From contig JAZKDP010000024.1 of assembly GCA_040387515.1 (NCBI GenBank), forward strand, positions 1-64,000: a stretch of 64,000 nucleotides of DNA, given 5' to 3'. This document shows positions 16,059 through 24,756 of the stretch, one piece after another. The notes beneath the pieces were generated by a model. The model saw only the letters and a list, made by a program, of their open reading frames with translations, made no database searches and had not been told where the DNA came from. Numbering within the stretch: the first letter of the stretch is position 1; the number at the start of each line of letters is the position of its first letter. Source of the stretch: Methylotenera_A sp040387515 (GTDB taxonomy: Bacteria > Pseudomonadota > Gammaproteobacteria > Burkholderiales > Methylophilaceae). Position numbers and translations under genes: made by a program.

Positions 16059-17254
16059 GGCTGAAATAAGCGCTGATACAAACTCGGACTGGCGTAGCCA
16101 TCTTGCGTCATGCGTTGCGTTGCTTGATATTGACGAATTGCCGCTTGTGTTTTCAGGCCAGGAAAACCATCGGGCTGCCCACAGTCAAATCCCAACTCGT
16201 TTAACTTAGATTGCAATGCCCACATTTGATTAAAACTTAATGCTTCTTTTTCTGCCAAATCGCCTGCTACGATTGGTTTATCACCTTTTAATTGATTAGC
16301 CAAATGCACAACTGACAAGGCATAGTTGACTGAACGGTTCCAATCCATGATGACATCAAAATTACTAAAGATCATAAACGCCGGACCATATTGTCCTTGC
16401 GGCAAGAGAATGGCTGCATTGGCTTGTTCTGGCAAAGCATTTCCTTCAATAGTAAGCACGCCTAACTTTGTCCAAGCTAGCGCGTGTTGCCGATAATTGA
16501 GTCGCGCGAGGCTGTAATCAAAATTGGCAGGCAGCGTCACTTCAACCGCAGCCAGTTCAGCCTTGTGCCAACCGACTTGGCTTAAATAATTTGCCGCTGA
16601 GGCAAAAGCATCTGGTAGCGATGTCCAAATATTGATACGGCCATCCGCATCTGCATCCACCCCATATTTAAGTAAAGTGGACGGCATAAATTGCATATGT
16701 CCCATAGCACCAGCCCAAGAACCGCGCATACCTGCGACTGTGTTATGCCCTGCATCCACCACACGCATGGTATCAAACAATTGATTACGAAAAAATGCCG
16801 CGCGGCGACCTTCATAAGCCAGCGTCATTAAGCTGGATGGCAAACTAAAATCACCCTTGTTGCTACCGTAATTGGTTTCCAAACCCCAAAATGCCATTAA
16901 TATTTGTTTGGGCACACCATATTGCACTTCAATTTGGCTTAAAAGCGTTTCATGCTCAAACAACAAAGCTCTGCCTTGCGCAACCCGATCAGTAGTGACG
17001 CGTTTCTCTACATAACTTAAAAAAGGCGAAATAAACTCTGGCTGCCCTCTATCAAACACAATCACGCGTGGTAAGTACTCAGCATTTTCAAATGTTTCAT
17101 CAATAGTTTGTGCCGAGATATGCACAGCTTTTGCCTCGGATTTTAATGCGGCTAACCACGCATCAAAATCACTACTTTCTCCGGCAATGGATGAGAAGCT
17201 AATGTTGAAGCAAACGAAAGCATTCACAATTAATTTAAAACCGTTTTTTAACAT
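16055..17254 (-). CDS. Lytic murein transglycosylase, MltB family with peptidoglycan-binding domain
   Basis: The 399-residue exported protein has an N-terminal signal peptide (about 1-24, no clear lipobox). The SLT/MltB catalytic domain (about 28-320) has the probable acid Glu126 in FWGLETNYG. A C-terminal PG_binding_1 domain (about 340-397) contains LGFDCGQPDGFPG. Such enzymes cleave the MurNAc-GlcNAc bond to give 1,6-anhydroMurNAc during wall turnover. It resembles the TIGR02283 group rather than E. coli MltB, since it carries a wall-binding domain. The downstream oxygenase gene is convergent with a four-base overlap. Confidence 0.88.
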   Translation of the reverse strand: MLKNGFKLIVNAFVCFNISFSSIAGESSDFDAWLAALKSEAKAVHISAQTIDETFENAEYLPRVIVFDRGQPEFISPFLSYVEKRVTTDRVAQGRALLFEHETLLSQIEVQYGVPKQILMAFWGLETNYGSNKGDFSLPSSLMTLAYEGRRAAFFRNQLFDTMRVVDAGHNTVAGMRGSWAGAMGHMQFMPSTLLKYGVDADADGRINIWTSLPDAFASAANYLSQVGWHKAELAAVEVTLPANFDYSLARLNYRQHALAWTKLGVLTIEGNALPEQANAAILLPQGQYGPAFMIFSNFDVIMDWNRSVNYALSVVHLANQLKGDKPIVAGDLAEKEALSFNQMWALQSKLNELGFDCGQPDGFPGLKTQAAIRQYQATQRMTQDGYASPSLYQRLFQP

Positions 17255-17287
17255 CTATTTTTATTAACCTTAAGAAAGCTCTTACAT

Positions 17288-18139
17288 TCAAAGTACTTGT
17301 AATATCTCGGAATAACCAACTTTGTAATTGGGACAGCTCAATTGAAAACCCGTTTCGCGCAATAACTGGTTACTTAAACGTTTGCCACCTTGTATTGCTG
17401 GCGTTTGAACATGACTAACATCAATACCTTGTTGAATTGCCAACCAGGTCAGTACATCGTATTGCAAAGTGGGCACATTGTCAGTGACGATATAACAGCT
17501 CGCGATTGGCTGTTGAGTCAGACTTTTTTGCACTAAAAACGCAACAAATCTAGCCGCATCATCGCGATGAATACGATTACTCCAACTATTATTCACTGGC
17601 CAGCGATTTGGCTCTTTTGCAAGATTGACTAAGGACAATCGACCTTGACCATAAATACCTGAAAGGCGTAAAGACGTTGATTTGCAAGGAAGGTTAGTCA
17701 ATAAATTTTCCGCTTCTAATAAACGTTCTCCACCAAAATCGGCGGGGACGGCTACTACGTTTTCATCCAAAATATCTTGCATATTTTGATTATGCGTTTG
17801 ACCGTACACACGTGTGCTGGAAACAAAAAACACATACTGTAAATGAGTGCTTTTCGTTTGCGTAGCCAATACATTTTTTAAACCCTGCACATAATGCGCA
17901 TGATAGCTTTCGTCAGTCTGCGCGCTGGCGGCAACACAATAAATGATAAGGTCAGGATTAAGACTGGTTAATACATCCAATGTGTTGGGCTTTGTCACAT
18001 CCGCTTGAATGGTTTGCATGCCATTTGGCAAGCTTTGCGGGCCAATCCTTAAACCAATCACTTCATGTTGGGATTGATACAGTTGCAACGCAATTGCCGT
18101 GCCTAAATCACCGCAGCCAACTATTAATACTCTAGCCAT
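17288..18139 (-). CDS. NAD(P)-dependent epimerase/dehydratase-like SDR protein (YeeZ type)
   Basis: The 283-residue protein starts with a Rossmann dinucleotide motif (VGCGDLGTAIALQL, residues 6-19), and the strand-5 region carries VSSTRVYG. It looks like the extended SDR family near YeeZ, where the catalytic Tyr-Lys pair is often altered: a Tyr is present in VYG but no clear YxxxK follows. The reaction is therefore uncertain. It lies between a Nudix hydrolase and a lytic transglycosylase on the same strand with modest gaps. Confidence 0.75.
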   Translation of the reverse strand: MARVLIVGCGDLGTAIALQLYQSQHEVIGLRIGPQSLPNGMQTIQADVTKPNTLDVLTSLNPDLIIYCVAASAQTDESYHAHYVQGLKNVLATQTKSTHLQYVFFVSSTRVYGQTHNQNMQDILDENVVAVPADFGGERLLEAENLLTNLPCKSTSLRLSGIYGQGRLSLVNLAKEPNRWPVNNSWSNRIHRDDAARFVAFLVQKSLTQQPIASCYIVTDNVPTLQYDVLTWLAIQQGIDVSHVQTPAIQGGKRLSNQLLRETGFQLSCPNYKVGYSEILQVL

Positions 18140-18180
18140 GCAGTATTTTAGCCAGCTTATACTTATTAAACGAATAATGC

Positions 18181-18759
18181 TTAAGCATGTTGGAGGAGAT
18201 ATTTCTCTGCAAAAAATAACGCTACGATTGTTTTACCATCGGTAATCTTGCCTGTTTGAATCATCTTCATACAATCGCCAAAAGGTAATTCAAATACTTC
18301 CATTGATTCATCCGCATCACGCTGATGTGCGCCCGCACTTAAGTCACGCGCTAAATACATATGAATTACTTCATTAGAATAGCCAATACAGGGATGTTGG
18401 CAGCCTAACTTGACCCAATCGCTTGCGCTGTAGCCAGTTTCTTCTAGCAATTCACGCTGACCTGTCACTAACACCTCTTCGCCAGCGTCTATTTTTCCTG
18501 CTTGTAACTCAATAAATACCTGATGCAATGGGTAGCGAAACTGGCGCTCTAAAATGATATTGCCGTTTGACATTATTGGCACAACCACCACAGCGCCAGG
18601 GTGTGTGACATATTCGCGCTGGCTAATATGCCCGTTTGGTAAGCGCACTTGATCGCGCTTAACGTTTAACATGCCGCCCGATGCAATGGTTTCAGAACTA
18701 ATGCAATGTTCAGTTAAATCCATATCCATCATTTGTAGCGATTTAAATAGCTGCGACAT
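18181..18759 (-). CDS. Nudix hydrolase, ADP-ribose pyrophosphatase-like
   Basis: The 192-residue protein has a Nudix box (about residues 92-114) with the core RELLEETGY, which binds Mg2+ for cleaving nucleoside diphosphate-X compounds. The preceding ILERQFRYP and ELQAGKIDAGE segments are typical of ADP-ribose pyrophosphatases, which give AMP and ribose 5-phosphate. The start at 18759 overlaps the end of the zinc peptidase gene by 17 bases, suggesting translational coupling. Confidence 0.87.
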   Translation of the reverse strand: MSQLFKSLQMMDMDLTEHCISSETIASGGMLNVKRDQVRLPNGHISQREYVTHPGAVVVVPIMSNGNIILERQFRYPLHQVFIELQAGKIDAGEEVLVTGQRELLEETGYSASDWVKLGCQHPCIGYSNEVIHMYLARDLSAGAHQRDADESMEVFELPFGDCMKMIQTGKITDGKTIVALFFAEKYLLQHA

Positions 18760-19594
18760 TGAACGTGTCGCACTTATTCACATCACCCGATGTTAACCCT
18801 TGGTTAAACCAGCGCATGCGCTGTTGCGAAGTACCGTGTGTAAAACTATCTGGCACTGCGTAGCCTTGTGTTTGTTTTTGCAACGCATCATCGCCGATTG
18901 CGGCCGCTGCGGTCATAGCCTCCTCCACATCACCCGCTTCCAGAATACGATTTTTACCGTCTGCATGATGCGCCCATACACCCGCGTAACAATCTGCTTG
19001 TAATTCCAAACGCACAGAATATTGATTTGCTTCAGCCTCATTACGCGCACTTTGGCGTGCTTGCTGCACTTTATCTGAGGTGCCCATTAAATGCTGGATG
19101 TGATGTCCGACTTCATGCGCAATAACATAAGCTTGTGCAAAATCACCAGGCGCATTAAAACGTGTTTTCATTTCTTGGTAAAACTGCAAATCAATATAGA
19201 CTTTACTGTCCCCGGGGCAATAAAACGGACCCATTGCCGCTTGCCCTGTTCCGCAAGCAGTTGGTGTTTGACTACTGAATAACACTAGTTTTGGCGCAGG
19301 ATACTGTTGTCCTGCATTTGCAAATATTTTGTCCCAAGTATCTTCCGTGCTACCTAATACTTTGGCGACAAAAATTGCCATAGGATCATCTTTAGGAATT
19401 GCCTGCGCTTCAACAGGTGCCTGCTGATTCAAGCCTTGCCCCATATTTAGCACCACAGAAGGATCTACGCCAAAATACATGGCAACCAAAGCTAGCACAA
19501 TTGTGCCAACTCCAATGCTTTTACCGCCGATGGGTAAACCGCTGCCGCGCCTGTCTTCAACATTGCTACTTTCTCGTTCATTATCTAAGCGCAT
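18743..19594 (-). CDS. Neutral zinc metallopeptidase, YpfJ/KPN_02809 family
   Basis: The 283-residue protein has a short charged N terminus with GSGLPIGG, one membrane segment (about 27-43) and an external peptidase domain. The zinc motif HEVGHH begins at residue 160, and the third ligand is probably in the ELQADCYAGVWAHH segment. Length and motifs match the YpfJ family, whose physiological substrate is unknown. It leads a run of minus-strand genes, overlapping the Nudix gene. Confidence 0.9.
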   Translation of the reverse strand: MRLDNERESSNVEDRRGSGLPIGGKSIGVGTIVLALVAMYFGVDPSVVLNMGQGLNQQAPVEAQAIPKDDPMAIFVAKVLGSTEDTWDKIFANAGQQYPAPKLVLFSSQTPTACGTGQAAMGPFYCPGDSKVYIDLQFYQEMKTRFNAPGDFAQAYVIAHEVGHHIQHLMGTSDKVQQARQSARNEAEANQYSVRLELQADCYAGVWAHHADGKNRILEAGDVEEAMTAAAAIGDDALQKQTQGYAVPDSFTHGTSQQRMRWFNQGLTSGDVNKCDTFNVAAI

Positions 19595-19847
19595 TTTGCA
19601 CCCTTAAAATATAGACTTATAAATATTCTGTCAGATTTTATTACATTAGCGTAATAACTCCTTAACATTATTAGCTAAAAATAGTTAACTTGCATTGAAT
19701 CTAGAAGTAAATTCAAAGTAAAGCTTGGTTTATACCAAAAGGTTATTTACAAAGGAGTTATTAGATTATTTATTTTCAATTCATTGACTTAGCGATTTAA
19801 TCTTAACTAAAATGTAAGCTCAGTAAACTAGTAACAAGGTAACATTA

Positions 19848-21401
19848 ATGATTAATTTAACTTTTCGCCAACAGGCACTATTAATAACAATACCTTTATT
19901 AACATTGGTAGCAAGTAATTACGCAAATGCAGAAGTGTACAAATGGCGCGATAACAGAGGCGTCACCCAATATTCCGATCGCCCACCAGTAGACAGTTTT
20001 TCAAAATTAACACCCAATGAGCTTGTTAATTCATTACAAACAAAAGACTTATGCGTTGACGGCCCAATCAAAAAGAATACTGCATCTACTGTCGCATCAA
20101 CTAAAGATTATAGTGGTTTTTTTACCAGCTTTATCAAAACGAAGAATGCCGCGGCAACATCGACTACAAGTGGTATAACTGCCCTGAACTCAAATAAAAA
20201 TAATGTGACCATATTGGGAGGACTCTCAAAAACACCAACTCCGCCAATACAGGTTGCTACCGCACCGCCTCAAACAACTCCACCAGTTGTTACTACTCCG
20301 CCCGTAACAAAACCTTCTGAGCCAGTCATTACACCAGCACCAGTAACAAAGCCTTCTGAACCAGTCGTTACTACTCCCCCTGTGACAAAGCCTGATGAAC
20401 CAGTCGTTACTACTCCACCAGCAACGACAAACCCTAGTACACCACCTAATATTGTTCAAACGGGTTTAATGCCAGCTGTAGATATTAGTAAAAGTATTGC
20501 TGCCGTTTTGGGTTGGAGTGATCTTCGCATTAGACCAAACATTGGCCCTCAAGATGTTCCGCCAGTAGGTGATGGTCATGGTCAGTTCAGGATTGACTGT
20601 GACGTTAGCCACATGAGTAATGACGATCCGATTCTTTACCCCAACCAACAAGGCGCGGCACATCATCACACTTTTTTTGGCAACACATCAGTCAATTACA
20701 AAAGTAATGTGATGACGCTATCAACAACAGGAAATAGTACTTGTCGCGGTGGTATTGCTAATCGTTCAGCATATTGGGTACCTAGTATGATTGATACCGC
20801 TACAAAAACAGCAATGAAACCTACATCTGCTCTGTGGTATTACAAAACAGGATATTCAGTCCCAAAATCAGCAATCACAGCCCCTCCAAAAGGCCTGAGA
20901 ATGATATCAGGCAATATGAAGGCAACGTCAGCCGCCACTTCTAGAGAAGTTACATATAATTGCTTCTTAGAAGGTCAACCATCAACTTCTTCTAAAAACA
21001 TTCCTGCATGCAAACAAGGCTGGACGATCGTAACGCACGTGGCCTTTCCTCAGTGTTGGGATGGTAAAAACTTAGATAGCCCTGATCATTACTCTCACAT
21101 GGCCTATCCTAGTGGTGGTAGCTGCCCTGCAACACATCCAGTGGCCATTCCAGAAATTATCTTAAATACCAAATATTTAGTCACTTCTGCTGAAGGAACT
21201 AAAAACTGGCGTTTATCTAGTGATAATTACGCGGTAAATGCTTACAACGCTGGTTATTCAGGTCACGGCGATTGGATAAATGGTTGGGATGAAAACGTTA
21301 TTGCTGGCATAGTTAAGAATTGCTTAAACGCAGGAAAAGATTGTGGTAGCCATATGTTGGGTGATGGCACAGTACTTTATGGTGCGAATCGCGACTTCTA
21401 A
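19848..21401 (+). CDS. Secreted DUF4124-DUF1996 protein with Pro/Thr-rich linker
   Basis: The 517-residue protein has a signal peptide (about 1-28, ending ANA-EV) and an N-terminal DUF4124 module (YKWRDNRGVTQYSDRPP). A low-complexity Thr/Pro linker (about 130-205) contains three 13-residue repeats. A C-terminal DUF1996 domain (about 225-500) follows, with GAAHHHTFFGN, CWDGKNLDSPDH and SHMAYPSGG. DUF1996 is better known from fungi and actinobacteria and has no settled function; its conserved His, Asp and Cys suggest a metal-binding or hydrolytic surface, which is inference. The domain order implies a secreted or surface protein. It is monocistronic, ending at a strong terminator. Confidence 0.82.
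   Translation: MINLTFRQQALLITIPLLTLVASNYANAEVYKWRDNRGVTQYSDRPPVDSFSKLTPNELVNSLQTKDLCVDGPIKKNTASTVASTKDYSGFFTSFIKTKNAAATSTTSGITALNSNKNNVTILGGLSKTPTPPIQVATAPPQTTPPVVTTPPVTKPSEPVITPAPVTKPSEPVVTTPPVTKPDEPVVTTPPATTNPSTPPNIVQTGLMPAVDISKSIAAVLGWSDLRIRPNIGPQDVPPVGDGHGQFRIDCDVSHMSNDDPILYPNQQGAAHHHTFFGNTSVNYKSNVMTLSTTGNSTCRGGIANRSAYWVPSMIDTATKTAMKPTSALWYYKTGYSVPKSAITAPPKGLRMISGNMKATSAATSREVTYNCFLEGQPSTSSKNIPACKQGWTIVTHVAFPQCWDGKNLDSPDHYSHMAYPSGGSCPATHPVAIPEIILNTKYLVTSAEGTKNWRLSSDNYAVNAYNAGYSGHGDWINGWDENVIAGIVKNCLNAGKDCGSHMLGDGTVLYGANRDF
20304..20420 (+). repeat. Three tandem 39-bp repeats encoding VTKPsEPVvTtPp
   Basis: Residues 153-165, 166-178 and 179-191 of the DUF1996 protein are near-identical 13-residue units: VTKPSEPVITPAP, VTKPSEPVVTTPP and VTKPDEPVVTTPP. 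The matching DNA repeats are also similar, so copy number may vary between strains. Confidence 0.85.
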
Positions 21402-21428
21402 TGTTTCGCCAATGACTTCGTACTAATA

Positions 21429-21455
21429 AAAAAACCTCGCAAAGCGAGGTTTTTT
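21429..21455. terminator. Bidirectional terminator between DUF1996 gene and DUF2818/nuo operon
   Basis: A perfect 12-bp stem (core CCTCGC/GCGAGG) with a 3-base loop is flanked by A and T runs on both strands. It ends the + strand gene and overlaps the stop of the DUF2818 gene. Confidence 0.88.
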
Positions 21456-21741
21456 ATTTCCACAACATCTTATAAATAAATCCAGGGAATGCAAATACTA
21501 AGAACAAACTAAAAGTGACAGTATAAAACTCCCAGCCTTGCACTGAGACCTGTCCTAAAGTTGCATGCTCTGCGTAATATCCAATTGCGCCAACTACCAG
21601 ATATAAAACAATCAGCTCTAATAAGCACCAAGCTAAGTTCTTATTGCTTGATCTTAATGGAAGAACATAAAATAATTTATTGGAGAACCAAGGTAAATTT
21701 GCCGCGACAAATGCTAATAATAAAATAATAAATTGTGTCAT
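21454..21741 (-). CDS. DUF2818 family membrane protein
   Basis: The 95-residue protein has three hydrophobic segments (about 3-17, 38-56 and 72-90). In betaproteobacteria DUF2818 genes regularly follow nuoN, as here (44 bases after it), which suggests a link to complex I. No function is established. Confidence 0.8.
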   Translation of the reverse strand: MTQFIILLLAFVAANLPWFSNKLFYVLPLRSSNKNLAWCLLELIVLYLVVGAIGYYAEHATLGQVSVQGWEFYTVTFSLFLVFAFPGFIYKMLWK

Positions 21742-21785
21742 GAATGAATTTAGGTTTGACTCTAGAATTAACTATTGAAAATTGA

Positions 21786-23234
21786 CTATTGCAGGCTGGT
21801 TACAATCGCTACACCGCAAATTTGCATGAGCGTTTGTGGCATGATGCCAAGCAATAACAAAGCAACCGCATTAATGCTTAATACTAATTGCATATCGACT
21901 GGTGCGCTAATGGGCGTATTATCTTTCGGCGCATCAAAATACATAAGCTTTACAATGCGCAGATAATAAAAAGCGCCAATCGCTGCCATCACTACAGCAA
22001 AAACGACTGCCCATAGAAACCCTGCTTGAAGTGCCGCTTGTAACACCGTAAATTTAGCATAGAAACCCAAAGTTGGTGGCACGCCTGCCATGCTAAACAT
22101 AGTGATTAGCATCAAAAAAGCCGCCCATGGACTACGTTGATTAAGGCCTTTTAAGTCATCTAAATTCTCGGCCTCAAAGCCTTGGCGACTTAATAGCAAT
22201 ATCATGCCAAAACCTGCGAGTGTCATCAACACATAGGCAGTGATGTAAAACATACTTGAAGCAAAACCGTTTAAATTTGCACTCATTAGGCCGAATAGCA
22301 AAAAACCAACATGTGAAATCGTTGAGTATGCCAGCATGCGTTTTAAGTTAGTTTGCGCAATCGCTGTGAGATTACCAATTGCAATAGATAACACCGCCAT
22401 AATGAGCAGCATATCTTGCCAGTCGATCGCCAGAGGCTGCAGTCCTTGCGCAAGCAAGCGTATAGTAATAGCAAAAGCGGCGAACTTAGGCACAGAGCCG
22501 ATTAACATCGTAATTGAAGTCGGTGCGCCTTGATACACATCTGGCACCCACATTTGAAAAGGTACCGCACCAAATTTAAATGCCAAGCCCGCCACAATAA
22601 ACACTAAGCCTAAAATTAGCACAGGGTTTTTAGTGTTCATTTCCAATAAGGCACTGCTGATTTCGGTGACATTTAAACTGCCTGTCATGCCATAAATCAT
22701 ACTCATGCCATACAGCAACATACCTGAAGCTAGCGCACCCAGTACAAAATATTTCATTGCTGCTTCTGTTGCACGCGCATTATCGCGATCAAACGCGACC
22801 AATGAATACAAGCAAAGAGAAAGTAACTCTAGGCCCATATAAATAGTCAGCAAACTTTGGCCAGAAATCATAATCATCATGCCCAACAGCGCAAACAGCA
22901 CCATGGCATAATACTCACCTCTAAACATGCCGCGCTGCTGCATATATTGGCGCGTATACACCAACATCATTGAGGTGCCCAAAAACGTCATGAGCTTTAG
23001 GATATCGGCGAGTGGATCATCCACAAACATATTGGAAAACGCATAACCGACCGAAGGATTGTAGGTAACGACTGTAAAATAAGCAGCCGCTAAAAGCGTG
23101 AATTGAGCCAAACCATAAATAACAATACGATTTCTGGGCTTAATAAACAAATCCAGTAGCAAAATAAACATTGCCATAAATAACACGGTAAGTTCGGGCA
23201 AAGCTGTAATAAGGTCTGTTTTAATATATTCCAT
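21786..23234 (-). CDS. nuoN: NADH-quinone oxidoreductase subunit N
   Basis: This 482-residue antiporter-like membrane subunit has about 14 hydrophobic segments. The conserved Lys/Glu-bearing helices of the proton-translocating Nuo family are present (for example GLAFKFGAVPFQMWVPDVYQGA). It is one of three Mrp-antiporter homologues (L, M, N) in the membrane arm that pump protons. It lies 13 bases after nuoM and is the last classical gene of the nuo operon. Confidence 0.97.
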   Translation of the reverse strand: MEYIKTDLITALPELTVLFMAMFILLLDLFIKPRNRIVIYGLAQFTLLAAAYFTVVTYNPSVGYAFSNMFVDDPLADILKLMTFLGTSMMLVYTRQYMQQRGMFRGEYYAMVLFALLGMMIMISGQSLLTIYMGLELLSLCLYSLVAFDRDNARATEAAMKYFVLGALASGMLLYGMSMIYGMTGSLNVTEISSALLEMNTKNPVLILGLVFIVAGLAFKFGAVPFQMWVPDVYQGAPTSITMLIGSVPKFAAFAITIRLLAQGLQPLAIDWQDMLLIMAVLSIAIGNLTAIAQTNLKRMLAYSTISHVGFLLFGLMSANLNGFASSMFYITAYVLMTLAGFGMILLLSRQGFEAENLDDLKGLNQRSPWAAFLMLITMFSMAGVPPTLGFYAKFTVLQAALQAGFLWAVVFAVVMAAIGAFYYLRIVKLMYFDAPKDNTPISAPVDMQLVLSINAVALLLLGIMPQTLMQICGVAIVTSLQ

Positions 23235-23247
23235 GATTTAGCCTAGA

Positions 23248-24756
23248 TTAAAGCCCAGCAACTGGCAACTTACTGATTGCCATATGATTCAAAAATTGTG
23301 CAGCAGTAGCATGTGTAAATTCGGTAATCGGTTGTGGATAAACACCGAACCCAATGACCATCAACGCTAATACCGTTAATATTAATAATTCACGTTTGTT
23401 TAAGTCTTTTAAATCGGCCACATGCTTGTTTGCAACATCGCCATAAAAGACACGTTTAACCATCCATAAACTATATGCAGCACCAAATATCAGTGTAGTA
23501 GCAGCTAAGAATCCAACCCAGAAATTGTATTTAACTGCAGCTAGAATCACCATGAATTCACCTACAAAACCCGAGGTGCCAGGCAAGCCACTATTGGCCA
23601 TCGCGAACAACACCGCAAATGACGCAAAAACAGGCATGGTATTCACCACTCCGCCATAATCGGCGATTTGACGGCTATGCATGCGGTCGTACAACACGCC
23701 CACACATAAGAACATGGCGGCAGAAATAAAACCATGCGAAATCATTTGTACGATTGCGCCTTCTAAACCCAACTGACTGAATAAGAAAAAGCCTAATGTC
23801 ACAAAACCCATATGCGAAATAGATGAATAGGCAATCAACTTTTTCATGTCTTTTTGCACTAAAGCAACTAGAGCGATATACACAATCGCTATAAGCGACA
23901 ATGTAATCATAAAACCAGATAAGTAATGTGCGGCATCAGGTGCAATTGGCATGGCAAAGCGTAAAAAGCTATACCCTCCCAGCTTTAGCATAATCGCCGC
24001 CAATATCACAGAGCCACCAGTAGGCGCTTCAACGTGAGCATCGGGCAGCCAAGTATGCACAGGCCACATCGGTATTTTGACTGCGAAAGCCATAAAGAAC
24101 GCCATAAAAATCAGTATTTGTGCATTTAGCGGCAAGGGCAACTGATAATAATCAGCAATCTCAAAACTACCGGTTTGGTGATATAGATAGATAAACGCCA
24201 CCAACATCAGTAGCGAACCAAGCAATGTATAGAGGAAAAACTTAATCGTCGCGTAAACCCGATTTTCACCGCCCCAAATACCAATGACTAAGAACATCGG
24301 GATAAGCATCGCCTCCCAAAAAACATAATAGAGCAAACCATCTAATGCACTAAACACGCCAATCATAAGCCCGCTCATGATGAGAAATGCCGCCATATAT
24401 TGTGCAATATTTTTGGTAATGACTTCCCAAGCTGCAATCACGACAATCACTGTTGTAAAACTTGTCAGCAATATCAAAGGCGCTGCAATACCATCCACAC
24501 CCAAATGATAATTCACATTAAAAGCAGGAATCCAGCGCGCCATTTCTTGAAACTGAAAGCCACCATCTGCATAATTAAATTGCGTATAAAGTGGAAAAGT
24601 CACGATAAATGCTAACAAACCACCCACTAACGCAAGCCAGCGCGTGAAGTTGGGTTTGTTATCACTGCCTAACAACAACACGGCAATGCCTGCCAATATT
24701 GGAACCCAAATGGACGAACTTAGTACGTACTGAATGAAAATATTGGCTTGTGACAT
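23248..24756 (-). CDS. nuoM: NADH-quinone oxidoreductase subunit M
   Basis: The 502-residue membrane subunit has about 14 transmembrane helices, the conserved FFLYTLLGSLLML region and the channel segment VKIPMWPVHTWLPDAHVEAPT. It forms one proton-pumping antiporter-like module between NuoL and NuoN. The start abuts the nuoL stop directly, consistent with tight operon organisation. Confidence 0.97.
   Translation of the reverse strand: MSQANIFIQYVLSSSIWVPILAGIAVLLLGSDNKPNFTRWLALVGGLLAFIVTFPLYTQFNYADGGFQFQEMARWIPAFNVNYHLGVDGIAAPLILLTSFTTVIVVIAAWEVITKNIAQYMAAFLIMSGLMIGVFSALDGLLYYVFWEAMLIPMFLVIGIWGGENRVYATIKFFLYTLLGSLLMLVAFIYLYHQTGSFEIADYYQLPLPLNAQILIFMAFFMAFAVKIPMWPVHTWLPDAHVEAPTGGSVILAAIMLKLGGYSFLRFAMPIAPDAAHYLSGFMITLSLIAIVYIALVALVQKDMKKLIAYSSISHMGFVTLGFFLFSQLGLEGAIVQMISHGFISAAMFLCVGVLYDRMHSRQIADYGGVVNTMPVFASFAVLFAMANSGLPGTSGFVGEFMVILAAVKYNFWVGFLAATTLIFGAAYSLWMVKRVFYGDVANKHVADLKDLNKRELLILTVLALMVIGFGVYPQPITEFTHATAAQFLNHMAISKLPVAGL

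Noticed and set aside
20226..20669. Trp/Cys-rich minus-strand ORFs opposite the DUF1996 linker
   Set aside because: They are caused by the antisense of Thr/Pro repeat codons, not by selection for a protein.
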